A stretch of 64,000 nt of DNA. Origin: Hyphomicrobiales bacterium (lineage in GTDB: Bacteria > Pseudomonadota > Alphaproteobacteria > Rhizobiales > Rhizobiaceae). The translations under genes were made by a program, and so were the position numbers. The stretch covers positions 62,001-126,000 of the forward strand of contig UCMS01000027.1 in NCBI GenBank assembly GCA_900473805.1, given 5' to 3'. The notes under the pieces are model-generated. The model had not been told where the DNA came from and searched no databases. It was given only the letters and a program-made list of their open reading frames with translations. Below, one piece after another: positions 53,196-62,041 of this stretch (the stretch's first letter is position 1; the number at the start of each line of letters is the position of its first letter).

Positions 53196-56186
53196 TCAGT
53201 AGTTCACGTCGAAGCGCAACTTCACGCCGCTGTCGTTGATTTCCTTGCCGAATTGTCCGGAATAGGAGATGCTGAGCGCAGCACTCGATCCGAGGTCGGC
53301 CCGCAAACCGGCCTCGACGAACCCGACGTCCCGGTCGGAAGAGACGGAGGCGACGGTGAAGCTATTGCTGATGTCGAAGCCGTGAACCGAACCGACGTTC
53401 GTATCGCTGAAGTTGTGGCGCCAGCCGACAGTGCCAGAGGCTTCCATAGCCAGTCCGGCTAGGTCGAAACGGGTGCTCGACCTGAGACCGACTGTCGAAT
53501 ACGTTGCGTCGACATCGCTGGCTGCACCGCTCAGAGCCGCGCCCCCCCCCTCTTCGTTGAAGGCGTCGGTATCGGTGTTCACATAGGCGAGCCCAACGAA
53601 CGGCTCGAATGAAGTCTCACCGGTTTCGAGCGTATAACCGAGCTCCGCGAAAACCTGCGCAGTGCGCCCCTTGTAGTCGGCCGAGAGCTGATCCTCGAAT
53701 GTGTCGAAGCTGGCGCCTCGCTCGGTCGCGAGTTCGTGCCAGGTTTGTGCGGCACCCAGTGTGAGGTTGAGCCGATCCCATGTGCCTTGGCCATAGATAC
53801 CAAGACTGTAATTGTCGATCGACGCGGATCCCCTACCCTCTGAAAGGCTCAGGGATGTGTTGCCGTAGCCACCCACGAAGCCAAGACGCATGGCTTCCGC
53901 CAGGTCACCCTCGGCGCCCACGAAGAAGCCGCCGCCATTGCGGTCGATGCTTGCCCCATTGCCGTCGCTATCGAGGTTGGCCCAGCTGCCATAAGCCTGA
54001 GTCCAGAACGAGGGGCCCTCAACCGCAGACGCCGTCGACATCTGTCGCCCGACGGCTTCGCGCAGGAACCGGCTGTCATCAAGAAGAGTGGCCTTGGCGG
54101 ATGCATGCACCTCCCCCGAAAGCTGATCGAACGCCAACCGTGCGTCTTCGGCGGACTGGACAATACCCACAGCCTCGCGAAGATCGGCCTTCGGGTCCAT
54201 TGCCTGAAGGGTCTCGGCCACCGCAAACTGGTTGAACGTCAGGGCCGCACTCTCAAACGATGTCGTTTGCGTCGATACCAGAGAGACGGCATGGTCCTGG
54301 TAGGACGCCAGCAAGTCGTAGAATTGCGACACACGCGTATCGCCCTGCACGTCGAAGACGCCGGTAACTCCTTCGTCTGCGGTCAGGATCTTATAGCTCG
54401 CATCGAGCCGGTAGCGGTCGGTCCCATACTTCACCACCTCGAGGATGGCCCCGGGTTCCAAGGTCGCCTCGCCGTCGATCGAAATCAGGTCGTTGCTCTT
54501 TGCAGGTGCCGCGCGGTTGCTCACATTTTGCGGAACATCCACGACACCCGGCACCAATTCGGCGCGATAGATTGAGCCGGCTGCCTGCTTGTAGTCTCCG
54601 TTGACCCTGAGCTTGCCGGGACTGTTGCCCGGTGCAATGACCGAATTCGCACGCGCGTCGATGGACCCCACGGTGCCATCACCCGTGAGTGTGGCTCCTG
54701 AACGTACAACTGCCGTGGCGTTGTTGGCACCCTGCATGTTTAACGTGCCGCCAAGCACGTCTATCGTGCCGGTAAAATCACCGGAATCACCTGTCAGGAT
54801 TGTCGTACCCGCTGCTGCAGTCAGCAGTCCACTGCCGGACAGCGACGCGGCAAATTCGTAATCCGTAGACGTATGGTTGAAGACAATCTGACCCTCGCCA
54901 TCACCGAAGACGACCTCGTCAGCGAGCACGGTCCCCGCCGCCGTAGGAGAACCGATAAGTCCACCGATCACGAGGACCCCGGTTGCCCCCTCAACCGAGG
55001 CGATCCGGATCTGTCCATCGGCCTCGAGGAGCGCTCCGTCCGACACACCGATGACGCCTGTTCCGGCATATCCAACGTAAATGTTCCCGGCGGCGCCCAG
55101 GTCAGCATTTTCCCGGGCAACAAGCTGGCTGCCCTCGCCGGTAACATGGACCAATCCAAACGACCTGGGATCCATACCGGCACCGACGGTGGCGGAGGAA
55201 ACCTGCGCGCCGTCCGATATCTGCAGGAAGCCATTGCCGTTCATTGGGTCGACGTCCCGAGAGCCGTTCTGCCCACCCACATAGATCCGATGCTTCGTAT
55301 CCACGACAGTTCCAGATCCCGAGACCGTCATGGTCGTCGGATTCTCGCCACCGGAGCCGACGTAAATGCCACTGGCATAGAGATAGGCACCATCAGCCAC
55401 ATCGACAGAGCCGCCCTCCGGGCTCAACCAAGCCGCTTCCGCCTCGTCTTCGGGATTGCCGATCTCGACATGCGTTTCGCCGCCCGTGATGGTGATCGAA
55501 GCGCCCGCTCCGGCATAAATACCGATGTTGCGAATATAGGCCTCTGCACCGTCGGAGATGGTAAGCGAACCCGTGGAACCTTCAGTACGCGCTACATCGA
55601 CGCCACCGGTATTGGTCCAAACCGTGCCCTGACCGCTTACTTCCAGCGTACCGGTACCACCCGCGCCCTGCTCCCAGCTCCCAGTGGACAGTGCAAGACG
55701 AGATGCGGTCAGCGCCGCACCATCGGAGACTGTGACCTTCCCGGTACCGCCATAGATCCCGATCGTCAGTTCAGAGCTGTTCGACCAGCTTGAGCCAGCG
55801 CCCGTCAATTCGACGCTGCCAGCACCAAGAGCCTCTGTCCCAATCGTTGCATTCGCGCTGACCAGCGCTGCCGATTCCTTGATTATCAGGTTAGCAGCAC
55901 TGGCACTGCCGACCGTTAGTGTGCTGACGCCGAGATCCTCGTCCGAGAGCGTCTTGGTACCCTCATCTACCCAAAGGTCTGACGGCGCCTGTCCACCACC
56001 ACAGCTCTGCAGGCAATCTGCAAGAGCGTTCGACACGCCAAGGCCGAAGTTAGAGCTCACGGCCAGCGAAAGCAGGCAAACACCAGCAGCCAGACGACGT
56101 CGCCGCTGAGACAATTGAACGAAACCTCTCATACGCTCGGCAAACGCCAGCGAAGCCAGGCCACGACTTTGATGATGGAAAACCAA
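53196..56186 (-). CDS. Autotransporter adhesin (type Va)
   Basis: A 996-residue outer-membrane autotransporter. An extended signal peptide (about 56 residues, ending SNALA) is followed by a beta-helical passenger of Gly/Ser/Thr-rich repeats (GTGTLEVSGQGTVWTN, GGTGKVTVSDGAALTAS) to about residue 620. The C-terminal barrel (about 724-996) starts near GPSFWTQAYGSW and ends LRFDVNY, with the expected terminal aromatic. The TTG start follows GAGGGGG, 8 bases off, and preserves the extended signal. A run of nine G bases lies in the barrel coding region (53542-53550). Confidence 0.92.
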   Translation of the reverse strand: MVFHHQSRGLASLAFAERMRGFVQLSQRRRRLAAGVCLLSLAVSSNFGLGVSNALADCLQSCGGGQAPSDLWVDEGTKTLSDEDLGVSTLTVGSASAANLIIKESAALVSANATIGTEALGAGSVELTGAGSSWSNSSELTIGIYGGTGKVTVSDGAALTASRLALSTGSWEQGAGGTGTLEVSGQGTVWTNTGGVDVARTEGSTGSLTISDGAEAYIRNIGIYAGAGASITITGGETHVEIGNPEDEAEAAWLSPEGGSVDVADGAYLYASGIYVGSGGENPTTMTVSGSGTVVDTKHRIYVGGQNGSRDVDPMNGNGFLQISDGAQVSSATVGAGMDPRSFGLVHVTGEGSQLVARENADLGAAGNIYVGYAGTGVIGVSDGALLEADGQIRIASVEGATGVLVIGGLIGSPTAAGTVLADEVVFGDGEGQIVFNHTSTDYEFAASLSGSGLLTAAAGTTILTGDSGDFTGTIDVLGGTLNMQGANNATAVVRSGATLTGDGTVGSIDARANSVIAPGNSPGKLRVNGDYKQAAGSIYRAELVPGVVDVPQNVSNRAAPAKSNDLISIDGEATLEPGAILEVVKYGTDRYRLDASYKILTADEGVTGVFDVQGDTRVSQFYDLLASYQDHAVSLVSTQTTSFESAALTFNQFAVAETLQAMDPKADLREAVGIVQSAEDARLAFDQLSGEVHASAKATLLDDSRFLREAVGRQMSTASAVEGPSFWTQAYGSWANLDSDGNGASIDRNGGGFFVGAEGDLAEAMRLGFVGGYGNTSLSLSEGRGSASIDNYSLGIYGQGTWDRLNLTLGAAQTWHELATERGASFDTFEDQLSADYKGRTAQVFAELGYTLETGETSFEPFVGLAYVNTDTDAFNEEGGGAALSGAASDVDATYSTVGLRSSTRFDLAGLAMEASGTVGWRHNFSDTNVGSVHGFDISNSFTVASVSSDRDVGFVEAGLRADLGSSAALSISYSGQFGKEINDSGVKLRFDVNY

Positions 56187-56702
56187 CTTCTTACCCCCTC
56201 AGATGTCCCTGAAACCAATTGAAAAAGGCGCGTCACCTCATCCGAGAGACAGACGCTGCAAATTGCGGATCACCCCCAGACATTCCGGCGCAGCGGCGGC
56301 GCCGAAGACACCAGACCGCAAGGCGGCACCTGCGCGGACACCGTCATTGGGCGGGGTGGAATGAACAATGTGACGGATTTGTTTCGAAGCAAAACTGAAG
56401 CTTTTTTGAACTAAAATCCCCAAGATACCGGATTTTATTTCAATAATACTCTCTTTACGCAGAGTAATATTCGTGCATAAATTCGAATATAATGAATATG
56501 AACCGTGCATTAAAGGGTCCCTTCACGTAACAAGACTGCGAAGGACGGCAGATTCGAATCTACACTGAAAATTTTGGATTTTTTTGATTTAAAATGCGGA
56601 AAAAAATCCCGGACGAAAAGGACCCCTTATTGTCAACGCAGATGATACGTCGGCCCAAACTTGGTCCAACCCGGAGAAATCCGGATTTGATGGGAATTGA
56701 TT
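56187..56702. promoter_or_regulatory. AT-rich region between autotransporter and serine recombinase
   Basis: This 516-base region should hold promoters for both divergent genes. It contains a 12-bp palindrome AGATTCGAATCT at 56550-56561 and a perfect 10-bp inverted repeat (GGATTTTTTT at 56576-56585, its complement at 56600-56609). A near-inverted pair lies at TTAAAGGGTCC (56510-56520) and GGACCCCTT (56620-56628). The short frame 56238-56510 on the minus strand does not look coding. Recombination or regulatory sites are possible. Confidence 0.45.
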
Positions 56703-57320
56703 ATGAATATTGGCTACGCTCGCGTTTCGACCGAAGACCAGAAGCTGGACCTACAAATTCAGGCACTCAAACAGAGAGGCTGCACGAAGATTTATTCCGA
56801 CCACGGGATCTCCGGTCAGGACTTCCACCGTCCTGGCTTGGATGCACTGACAAAAGTACTTAAACCGGGTGACACGCTAATGGTCTGGCGCCTCGACCGG
56901 CTGGGTCGATCCCTGATGCATCTCGTGAAGCTCGTGGATGAGCTTGGGAGGCGTGGGGTTCACTTCCTCTCTCTCAGCGAGAACATCGACACGAGCTCTC
57001 CCGGCGGCAGGCTCATTTTCCACATGATGGCGGCACTTGCGGAATTCGAACGTTCGTTGATCAGCGAACGGACACGCGCCGGTATGGCCGCAGCCCGCAA
57101 CCTGGGTCGCCATGTCGGGCGCAAACCGATCCTGAGCGACGAAGAGTTGCTCTGCGCGGCACACGCACTTGAGATGGGCGAGGCCACGCTCTGTGAAATC
57201 GCCAAAGCACACGGTTTGACCGCGCGCTCGCTCAACCGAATGATCAGAAACCGCGTCGAGAAGCGCCGGCACGCTCTAGAGGTCATAGAGAGCACGACGC
57301 ATGTGTTGGATGATAAATAG
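56703..57320 (+). CDS. Serine recombinase (resolvase/invertase family), first copy
   Basis: A 205-residue small serine recombinase. MNIGYARVSTEDQ has the nucleophilic Ser at residue 9, VWRLDRLGRS holds the active-site Arg pair, and ALAEFERSLISERTRAGM is the E-helix. A C-terminal helix-turn-helix (ATLCEIAKAHGLTARSLNRMI) binds DNA. Length fits the Hin/Pin/Gin group and Tn3 resolvases alike. ATG 56703 is used; an in-frame TTG lies two codons upstream. It converges on a second copy at 57508-58188. Confidence 0.93.
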   Translation: MNIGYARVSTEDQKLDLQIQALKQRGCTKIYSDHGISGQDFHRPGLDALTKVLKPGDTLMVWRLDRLGRSLMHLVKLVDELGRRGVHFLSLSENIDTSSPGGRLIFHMMAALAEFERSLISERTRAGMAAARNLGRHVGRKPILSDEELLCAAHALEMGEATLCEIAKAHGLTARSLNRMIRNRVEKRRHALEVIESTTHVLDDK

Positions 57321-57507
57321 GCTGTCTCGCGAAACGGAAGCCGAGGTCCCGGGCCAGATGTGCACCAGTCGCTCTTGCGGGCAAGGTGAGCCATCGGCGG
57401 TGCTCACGATGCAGGAGACGGAATTCGGAAGCGGGTTTGGCCGGGCTTTTCCGCTTGCCCGGCGTAGACCTGGCAGTGCTCAAGTCAGCTCGGCAGTGGT
57501 GAAATGT

Positions 57508-58188
57508 TCAGTGCAGTGCATGCATCCAGATCGCGGAATCACGCAAAACAGCCGTCTTCGTCGCCTCCGGCACCGCCGCGGCACCGCTTCCACAAACAGT
57601 GTCAATTGGCAGCAGGGAGAGCAGTGCAAGGGCAGGCATCGAGTGTTTTAGATATCGTCTCAGGGTTCGCTCTGTAACACCGAATCGATTGGTGAGACTC
57701 GAAAGTTCGGCCCCGGCTTTGTGGGCGGTTTTCAGCTGAGAAATATCAAGTGCCGACAAGGCCGAGCGTCTCCCCAAACGCGCTCCTCGAATACGGGCGG
57801 CTTCCATCCCGGCTCTTGTCCGCTCACTAATCAGGTTGCGCTCGAACTCAGCCAAGGCGCCCATAATATGGAAAATCAATCGTCCGCTCGACGAACTCGT
57901 ATCGATGTTTTCCATCAGCGAGTGGAACTGTATGCCACGCGCGCCAAGTTCATCGACCAGCCTGATCAGATGGGGCAGAGACCGTCCGAGGCGATCAAGT
58001 CTCCACACTACCAGCTTTCCTCCTGCCTGTGCCGCTGCCATCGCTTGCGTGAGCCCAGGACGATCGGTTGTCTTGCCAGACAGGCCCTGATCGGAAAAAA
58101 CTTGCTGACAGCCGGCAGCCCGTAAGGCATTCAGTTGCAGATCCAGATTCTGCTCATCCGTTGAGACTCGGGCGTACCCGATGTTCAT
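57508..58188 (-). CDS. Serine recombinase (resolvase/invertase family), second copy
   Basis: A 226-residue relative of the enzyme at 56703-57320, facing it. MNIGYARVSTDEQ has Ser at residue 9, VWRLDRLGRSLPHLIRLV the Arg pair, and ALAEFERNLISERTRAGM the E-helix. The helix-turn-helix is LSSLTNRFGVTERTLRRYL. A 45-residue tail beyond it (MPALALLSLLPIDTV, then WMHALH) is absent from the first copy and may be read-through into unrelated sequence. Both the shared motifs and the divergence suggest separate acquisition or an old duplication. Confidence 0.92.
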   Translation of the reverse strand: MNIGYARVSTDEQNLDLQLNALRAAGCQQVFSDQGLSGKTTDRPGLTQAMAAAQAGGKLVVWRLDRLGRSLPHLIRLVDELGARGIQFHSLMENIDTSSSSGRLIFHIMGALAEFERNLISERTRAGMEAARIRGARLGRRSALSALDISQLKTAHKAGAELSSLTNRFGVTERTLRRYLKHSMPALALLSLLPIDTVCGSGAAAVPEATKTAVLRDSAIWMHALH

Positions 58189-58909
58189 AATGTATCACCC
58201 CGCCAAGTTGCGACGCCGACGTGCCGTCGCATGCTGAAGTGCCCCTGCCACATCGGGGACATCGAACAGGCGATAGTTATGCATTATTATTAATTTATTA
58301 ATCAAAAGTCCTATAATTTATATTTTCATATAAGAATAAATATTCCTTATTACATACCGCACACTTTACTCCGTTTTGATGTTCATAATATGATATATTA
58401 TGAATTTTAATAAATCATATTTATACAGGACATCGTATTCGAAGGTCTTTTGTTAGCACATTCGAAATGTCACTTACTTTATTCCATTACAAGACTTAGC
58501 TTTTTGATGCTCTTCTTACACGCTGACTGAAGGAATTATCGATTATTTCATTGAAATAATTACTTTATTGCCTCATCCCGCTTAAAAACTCACGCAGTTT
58601 GTGTAACCCTGTTGCGGGACGCAACATGTATCCTCCCAACTGCTGCAGGAAAACTTCGTGCTGTATCGAACGGAAGACGGCGGCATCATAGACCGTTGCT
58701 GTCTGGCAGTGCGCTCATCTGTCGATCGGATAAAAACGCCGCCGACAGCCCCCATCAGCGTCGCGGCACACATCCATGCGGTCGATCTTTTGGTGTAAAG
58801 CAGGTGACTATTTTTGGGGAGGTCACCACAAGCGCGCATGAAAGCTGCACTGCTAGGCCGCCTTTCCCCCATGGCATCACCGATCTTCGTCACCCTAGGG
58901 GATACCCTG
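58189..58909. other. AT-rich, palindrome-rich region beside the second recombinase
   Basis: No convincing gene is present in these 721 bases. The part from about 58265 to 58575 is far richer in A and T than the rest of the window. Perfect inverted repeats are TTCATAATAT-GAT-ATATTATGAA (58382-58404, 10-bp arms), ATTATTTCA-T-TGAAATAAT (58542-58560, 9-bp arms) and TGTTGCG-GGA-CGCAACA (58610-58626, 7-bp arms). ATTCGAA occurs twice (58437, 58460). It may hold the recombinase promoter, operators and crossover sites. Confidence 0.5.
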
Positions 58910-60388
58910 TCAGCCGCGCCCCATGATTTTTGCCAGAATGCCCGTCAGGCGCCCGTAAGGCGGCATGGCGAGGCGGGTCGGATTGAAGATCCTGACCTTC
59001 GTCACGCCGCGTGGATGCGAGAATCTCTTGAAGCCGTCGAAGCCGTGATAGGCGCCGAGGCCGCTCGGACCGATCCCGCCGAACGGCAGATCGTTCTGTG
59101 CGACATGAAGCAGCGTGCCATTGACGGTGACGTTGCCGGAGATCGTGTTGGCCAGAACCTTGCGCTCCGTCTCGGAACTGCCGGTGAAAAGGTATAGCGC
59201 CAGCGGCCGTGGTCGGGCGCGCACAAAGGCGATGGCATCGTCGAGCGTGTCATACGGTATGATCGGCAGGATCGGCCCGAAGATCTCCTCCTCCATCAGC
59301 CGGCAATCGATCGGCGGATCGACAACAAGGGTCGGTGCGAGGCTGGCACCCGTCTGCGGCAGGGCAATATCTGCGGCAACCAGCCTGACGCCGCGGTCCC
59401 GGCATTCCTGCACGGCGTCTAGGAGACGGCGATAGGCGCGATCCCCCACAATGCCGGTATACTGCGACGGGGAAATTCGATGCGGATAACAGCGCTCGAT
59501 TTCGCTCACGATAGTGCCGACGAACTGGTCCAACCGGCTCCTTTCCACGAGAACGTAGTCGGGCGCGATGCAGGTCTGCCCGGCATTCATCATCTTCCCG
59601 AACACGATGTCGCGCGCGGCCGATGCATGATCACAGTCGGGGGCGACGATCGTCGGCGATTTGCCGCCGAGTTCCAGCGTCACCGGCGTGAGATTGGCTG
59701 CAGCGGCTGCCATGACCTTTTTGCCGACAGCCGTGGAACCCGTGAAGATGAGGTGATCGAACGGCAGCGCGGAAAAGGCGGATGCCACCTCGACACCGCC
59801 TTCGATCACCGTCACCTCTTCGGGTGCGAAATAGTCCGCGATCAGCCGGGCAAGCCGGGCAGATGTCTGCGGCAGGAGTTCCGAAGGTTTGATGATCGCC
59901 CGATTTCCGGCGGCGAGGATATCGATCAACGGCCCGAGCGCGAGAAAGATCGGATAGTTCCACGGCACCATGATGCCGACCACACCGACCGGCTGATACT
60001 GAACCCAGTTTGACAGTTGCAGAAATTCCAGCGAACGCCCACGCCGTTCGGGCTTCATCCAGCGTTTCAGATGCGCGCGCGTGTGACGCAGCGCGCTCAT
60101 CAAAGGCACGATTTCCAGCATCGTCGTTTCATGAACCGAGCGATGGCCGAAATCGCGAGACACAACCGCGCAAATCTCCTCCGCCCGCTCCGTCAGAAGG
60201 CGCGCTATCCGGTCCAGCCGGTCACGGCGGATGGCCAAAGACGGGGAAGGATCCGCCTCAAAAGCCGCCCGCTGCGTGGCAAGCACATCGGCCAGGTGGG
60301 TGTCTGCTGGGTCGCCTTCACGCAAGACTATGCTCCGCGATACCTGTTTTGATCGTCGAAAACCGCGATTGAGCTGTCGGGATACCAT
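58910..60388 (-). CDS. Aldehyde dehydrogenase, coniferyl-aldehyde type
   Basis: A 492-residue NAD(P)-dependent aldehyde dehydrogenase. GIMVPWNYPIFLALGPLIDILAAG is cofactor-binding, LTPVTLELGGKSPTIV holds the general-base Glu and NAGQTCIAPDYVL the nucleophilic Cys. The latter two, with the LPFGGIGPSGLGAYHG ending, match coniferyl aldehyde dehydrogenases (CalB). ATG 60388 lacks a good ribosome site; a TTG at 60325 preceded by GGAG would remove 21 unusual N-terminal residues and may be the true start. No linked catabolic genes are visible. Confidence 0.9.
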   Translation of the reverse strand: MVSRQLNRGFRRSKQVSRSIVLREGDPADTHLADVLATQRAAFEADPSPSLAIRRDRLDRIARLLTERAEEICAVVSRDFGHRSVHETTMLEIVPLMSALRHTRAHLKRWMKPERRGRSLEFLQLSNWVQYQPVGVVGIMVPWNYPIFLALGPLIDILAAGNRAIIKPSELLPQTSARLARLIADYFAPEEVTVIEGGVEVASAFSALPFDHLIFTGSTAVGKKVMAAAAANLTPVTLELGGKSPTIVAPDCDHASAARDIVFGKMMNAGQTCIAPDYVLVERSRLDQFVGTIVSEIERCYPHRISPSQYTGIVGDRAYRRLLDAVQECRDRGVRLVAADIALPQTGASLAPTLVVDPPIDCRLMEEEIFGPILPIIPYDTLDDAIAFVRARPRPLALYLFTGSSETERKVLANTISGNVTVNGTLLHVAQNDLPFGGIGPSGLGAYHGFDGFKRFSHPRGVTKVRIFNPTRLAMPPYGRLTGILAKIMGRG

Positions 60389-60463
60389 GGAGGTGCCCGT
60401 GCCGGCCAGTCCTGGTCGAAGGAGGCTAGGCTCCGCCGGCGCACACGCCTCAGCGCAAATCGA

Positions 60464-60754
60464 TCAGCTCTGGCCGGGGCCTGTCGTGCTCGCTTGAACG
60501 ATCGAGAGGAGCCGGGTCAAAGGTGCCTCGACCGCTTCGGCGACCGTGACCGAAAGCAGCAAATTGCCAGCATCATCGCAGATCTCCACTGCGGTGATGC
60601 TGCTCGGTTCGCCGGTGGAGAAGGAGTCGGCCACGACACTGCGTATCCCGCGAATCGCAACTGCACGGGCGGCATCTATGTCGGAACTTTCGGTGCCTTC
60701 GACATCGAGCAAGCGTTCACCGTCTTCAACGACATGCATGTAGTAGAGTGGCAA
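60464..60754 (-). CDS. DUF6894-type small protein
   Basis: A 96-residue protein of a small family common in rhizobia, with unknown function. It begins PLYYMHVVEDGERLLDVEGTE and continues DIDAARAVAIRGIRSVVAD. The TTG at 60754 is chosen because GGAG lies upstream and the resulting MPLYYxHV start matches the family; a frame extending to 60811 and an ATG at 60739 are less likely. It ends 75 bases before the aldehyde dehydrogenase start. Confidence 0.7.
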   Translation of the reverse strand: MPLYYMHVVEDGERLLDVEGTESSDIDAARAVAIRGIRSVVADSFSTGEPSSITAVEICDDAGNLLLSVTVAEAVEAPLTRLLSIVQASTTGPGQS

Positions 60755-60944
60755 GACAAGGCTCCGGCAGTATGCTCGCAGTTGCACCAACACATCCAAC
60801 ACGATGTGCAAGTCGAGTTCAGAGCTAACTGCCGGGGTTGCTACTGTCCATAATTATCTTCGCCGCAAACAAAAACTCCGACCAAAATTGGTGACTTTTT
60901 TTGTTTTGCTCATGCAATGCCAACCGGTCAGCAGGAGGGGTTCT

Positions 60945-61067
60945 ATGAGGAGCACAGCAGCGGAATGTGTGGGCCGTGTCTTTAGGGCAAAAAATGACGG
61001 AGGGCGTCTCAAACACATCTGCGCCCTGTCGGTCGTCACAGCAGAAACGGTCTCATTATGGTATTAG
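60945..61067 (+). CDS. Possible 40-residue protein upstream of a regulator
   Basis: A short frame with an excellent ribosome site (AGGAGGGG, 4 bases before ATG). The product starts MRSTAAECVGRVFRAKNDGG and ends TVSLWY, with two Cys and no membrane segment. It ends 31 bases before the chosen start of the winged-helix regulator on the same strand, so it may be a leader or a separate small protein. Nothing similar is recognised. Confidence 0.4.
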   Translation: MRSTAAECVGRVFRAKNDGGRLKHICALSVVTAETVSLWY

Positions 61068-61098
61068 GGAGTCCGATCGAGCGGGGCAGAGGATGGCC

Positions 61099-61959
61099 AT
61101 GGATGCATTGCGGGCAAGATTGACGGACCAGGCCTATGAAGAGGCGATCCGCCACTGCACCACCAGCATTTTGCCGATGCATCTGGGCGAGCGGCTGGTC
61201 AACAAGATCTTCGGTCGCAACCTGCAGTCCCACGCTGCAGGTCTCCTGGCCGTGCTGCATTGCGAGGCGGAACTCGGGCTCGGGGACCGTCCCACCCTGA
61301 CGCAGATCCAGGAAGAAATGGGTGCATCGCGCACATTGTCCGCCTTCTTCGCACTTCTGAAGGTTGCAGGCTTCGTCGAGACGATCGTGAATGCCGAAGA
61401 CAGGCGGGCCAAATTTCTGGCGGCTCGGCCGCCGCTTTTGGACGGGCTGAAGACTTGGCTGTCGCACCACATGAATTGCGCCGAGATTGCTGGCTTCCTG
61501 CCAGACGGATACGCGCAAAGATTGCGGACGGACAGGGACTTCGGCATCGCCTTCATCGCCGCGACGCGCCCAATGCTGGAGCGCACGCGCGCGGCCCTGA
61601 AGCAGCCCGGCGCCTGGTCGTGGTTCGACAATTTCGACTGCGGCGACCGAATAGCACTCGCGCTCCTGCGTGCCCATTACAGCGGTGCGGATCTCGACGG
61701 GGATCGCTGGTTCGCGCTCGAATCGCGGCACCTCGCCCACCAACTTGGAATATCCCACTCCCACTTGCGCAACGTGATCAATGCCGCCGAAGCGGAAGGT
61801 CTCGTGCTGCAAAACCGGAACTCGCGCCGTTTAGCGCTGACCCCTCGCATGCTATCCGAGGTGCGCAGTTTTCATCTCGGCTTCTGGAGCTGGATCGCGG
61901 AGGCCGTGGATCGGGTCGAGACGCGGAAGCGCACTGTCCCTGGACACTGCGCCGCTTAA
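61099..61959 (+). CDS. Putative winged-helix transcriptional regulator
   Basis: A 286-residue protein with two helix-turn-helix-like parts. The first is at about residues 55-95 (PTLTQIQEEMGASRTLSAFFALLKVAGFVE), the second near 220-250 (LAHQLGISHSHLRNVINAAEAEGLVL). The middle is a helical region. It resembles MarR-like regulators but the family is not identified. ATG 61099 with GAGG upstream is used; ATG 61093 is an alternative. Confidence 0.65.
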   Translation: MDALRARLTDQAYEEAIRHCTTSILPMHLGERLVNKIFGRNLQSHAAGLLAVLHCEAELGLGDRPTLTQIQEEMGASRTLSAFFALLKVAGFVETIVNAEDRRAKFLAARPPLLDGLKTWLSHHMNCAEIAGFLPDGYAQRLRTDRDFGIAFIAATRPMLERTRAALKQPGAWSWFDNFDCGDRIALALLRAHYSGADLDGDRWFALESRHLAHQLGISHSHLRNVINAAEAEGLVLQNRNSRRLALTPRMLSEVRSFHLGFWSWIAEAVDRVETRKRTVPGHCAA

Positions 61960-62041
61960 GCTCACGCAAACCGCCTTGGAAAGTTCTGTTGCCTCGCCTA
62001 GCCTGCAGTGGACGGGATTGTCGCGCGTGGGAAAGGTACCG

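Noticed and set aside
56238..56510. 90-codon minus-strand frame upstream of the autotransporter
   Set aside because: Changes composition half way, lacks a ribosome site and lies in the expected promoter region.
56544..56565. T-arm-like GATTCGAATC suggesting a tRNA fragment or attachment site
   Set aside because: Flanks cannot form a T-stem and no acceptor, D or anticodon arms are found; it is a palindrome instead.
58265..58575. Short repeated words in the AT-rich island as a CRISPR array
   Set aside because: No regularly spaced repeats of 20 bases or more and no cas genes in the window.
58582..58893. 103-codon minus-strand frame ending in a Cys-rich tail, considered as a small secreted or modified peptide
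   Set aside because: No ribosome site, no clear signal peptide, mixed codon use, and a competing frame on the plus strand; no peptide-modifying genes nearby.
60876..60910. ACCAA-AA-TTGGT followed by a T-run as a terminator
   Set aside because: The stem is only 5 bp and no rightward gene ends upstream of it.
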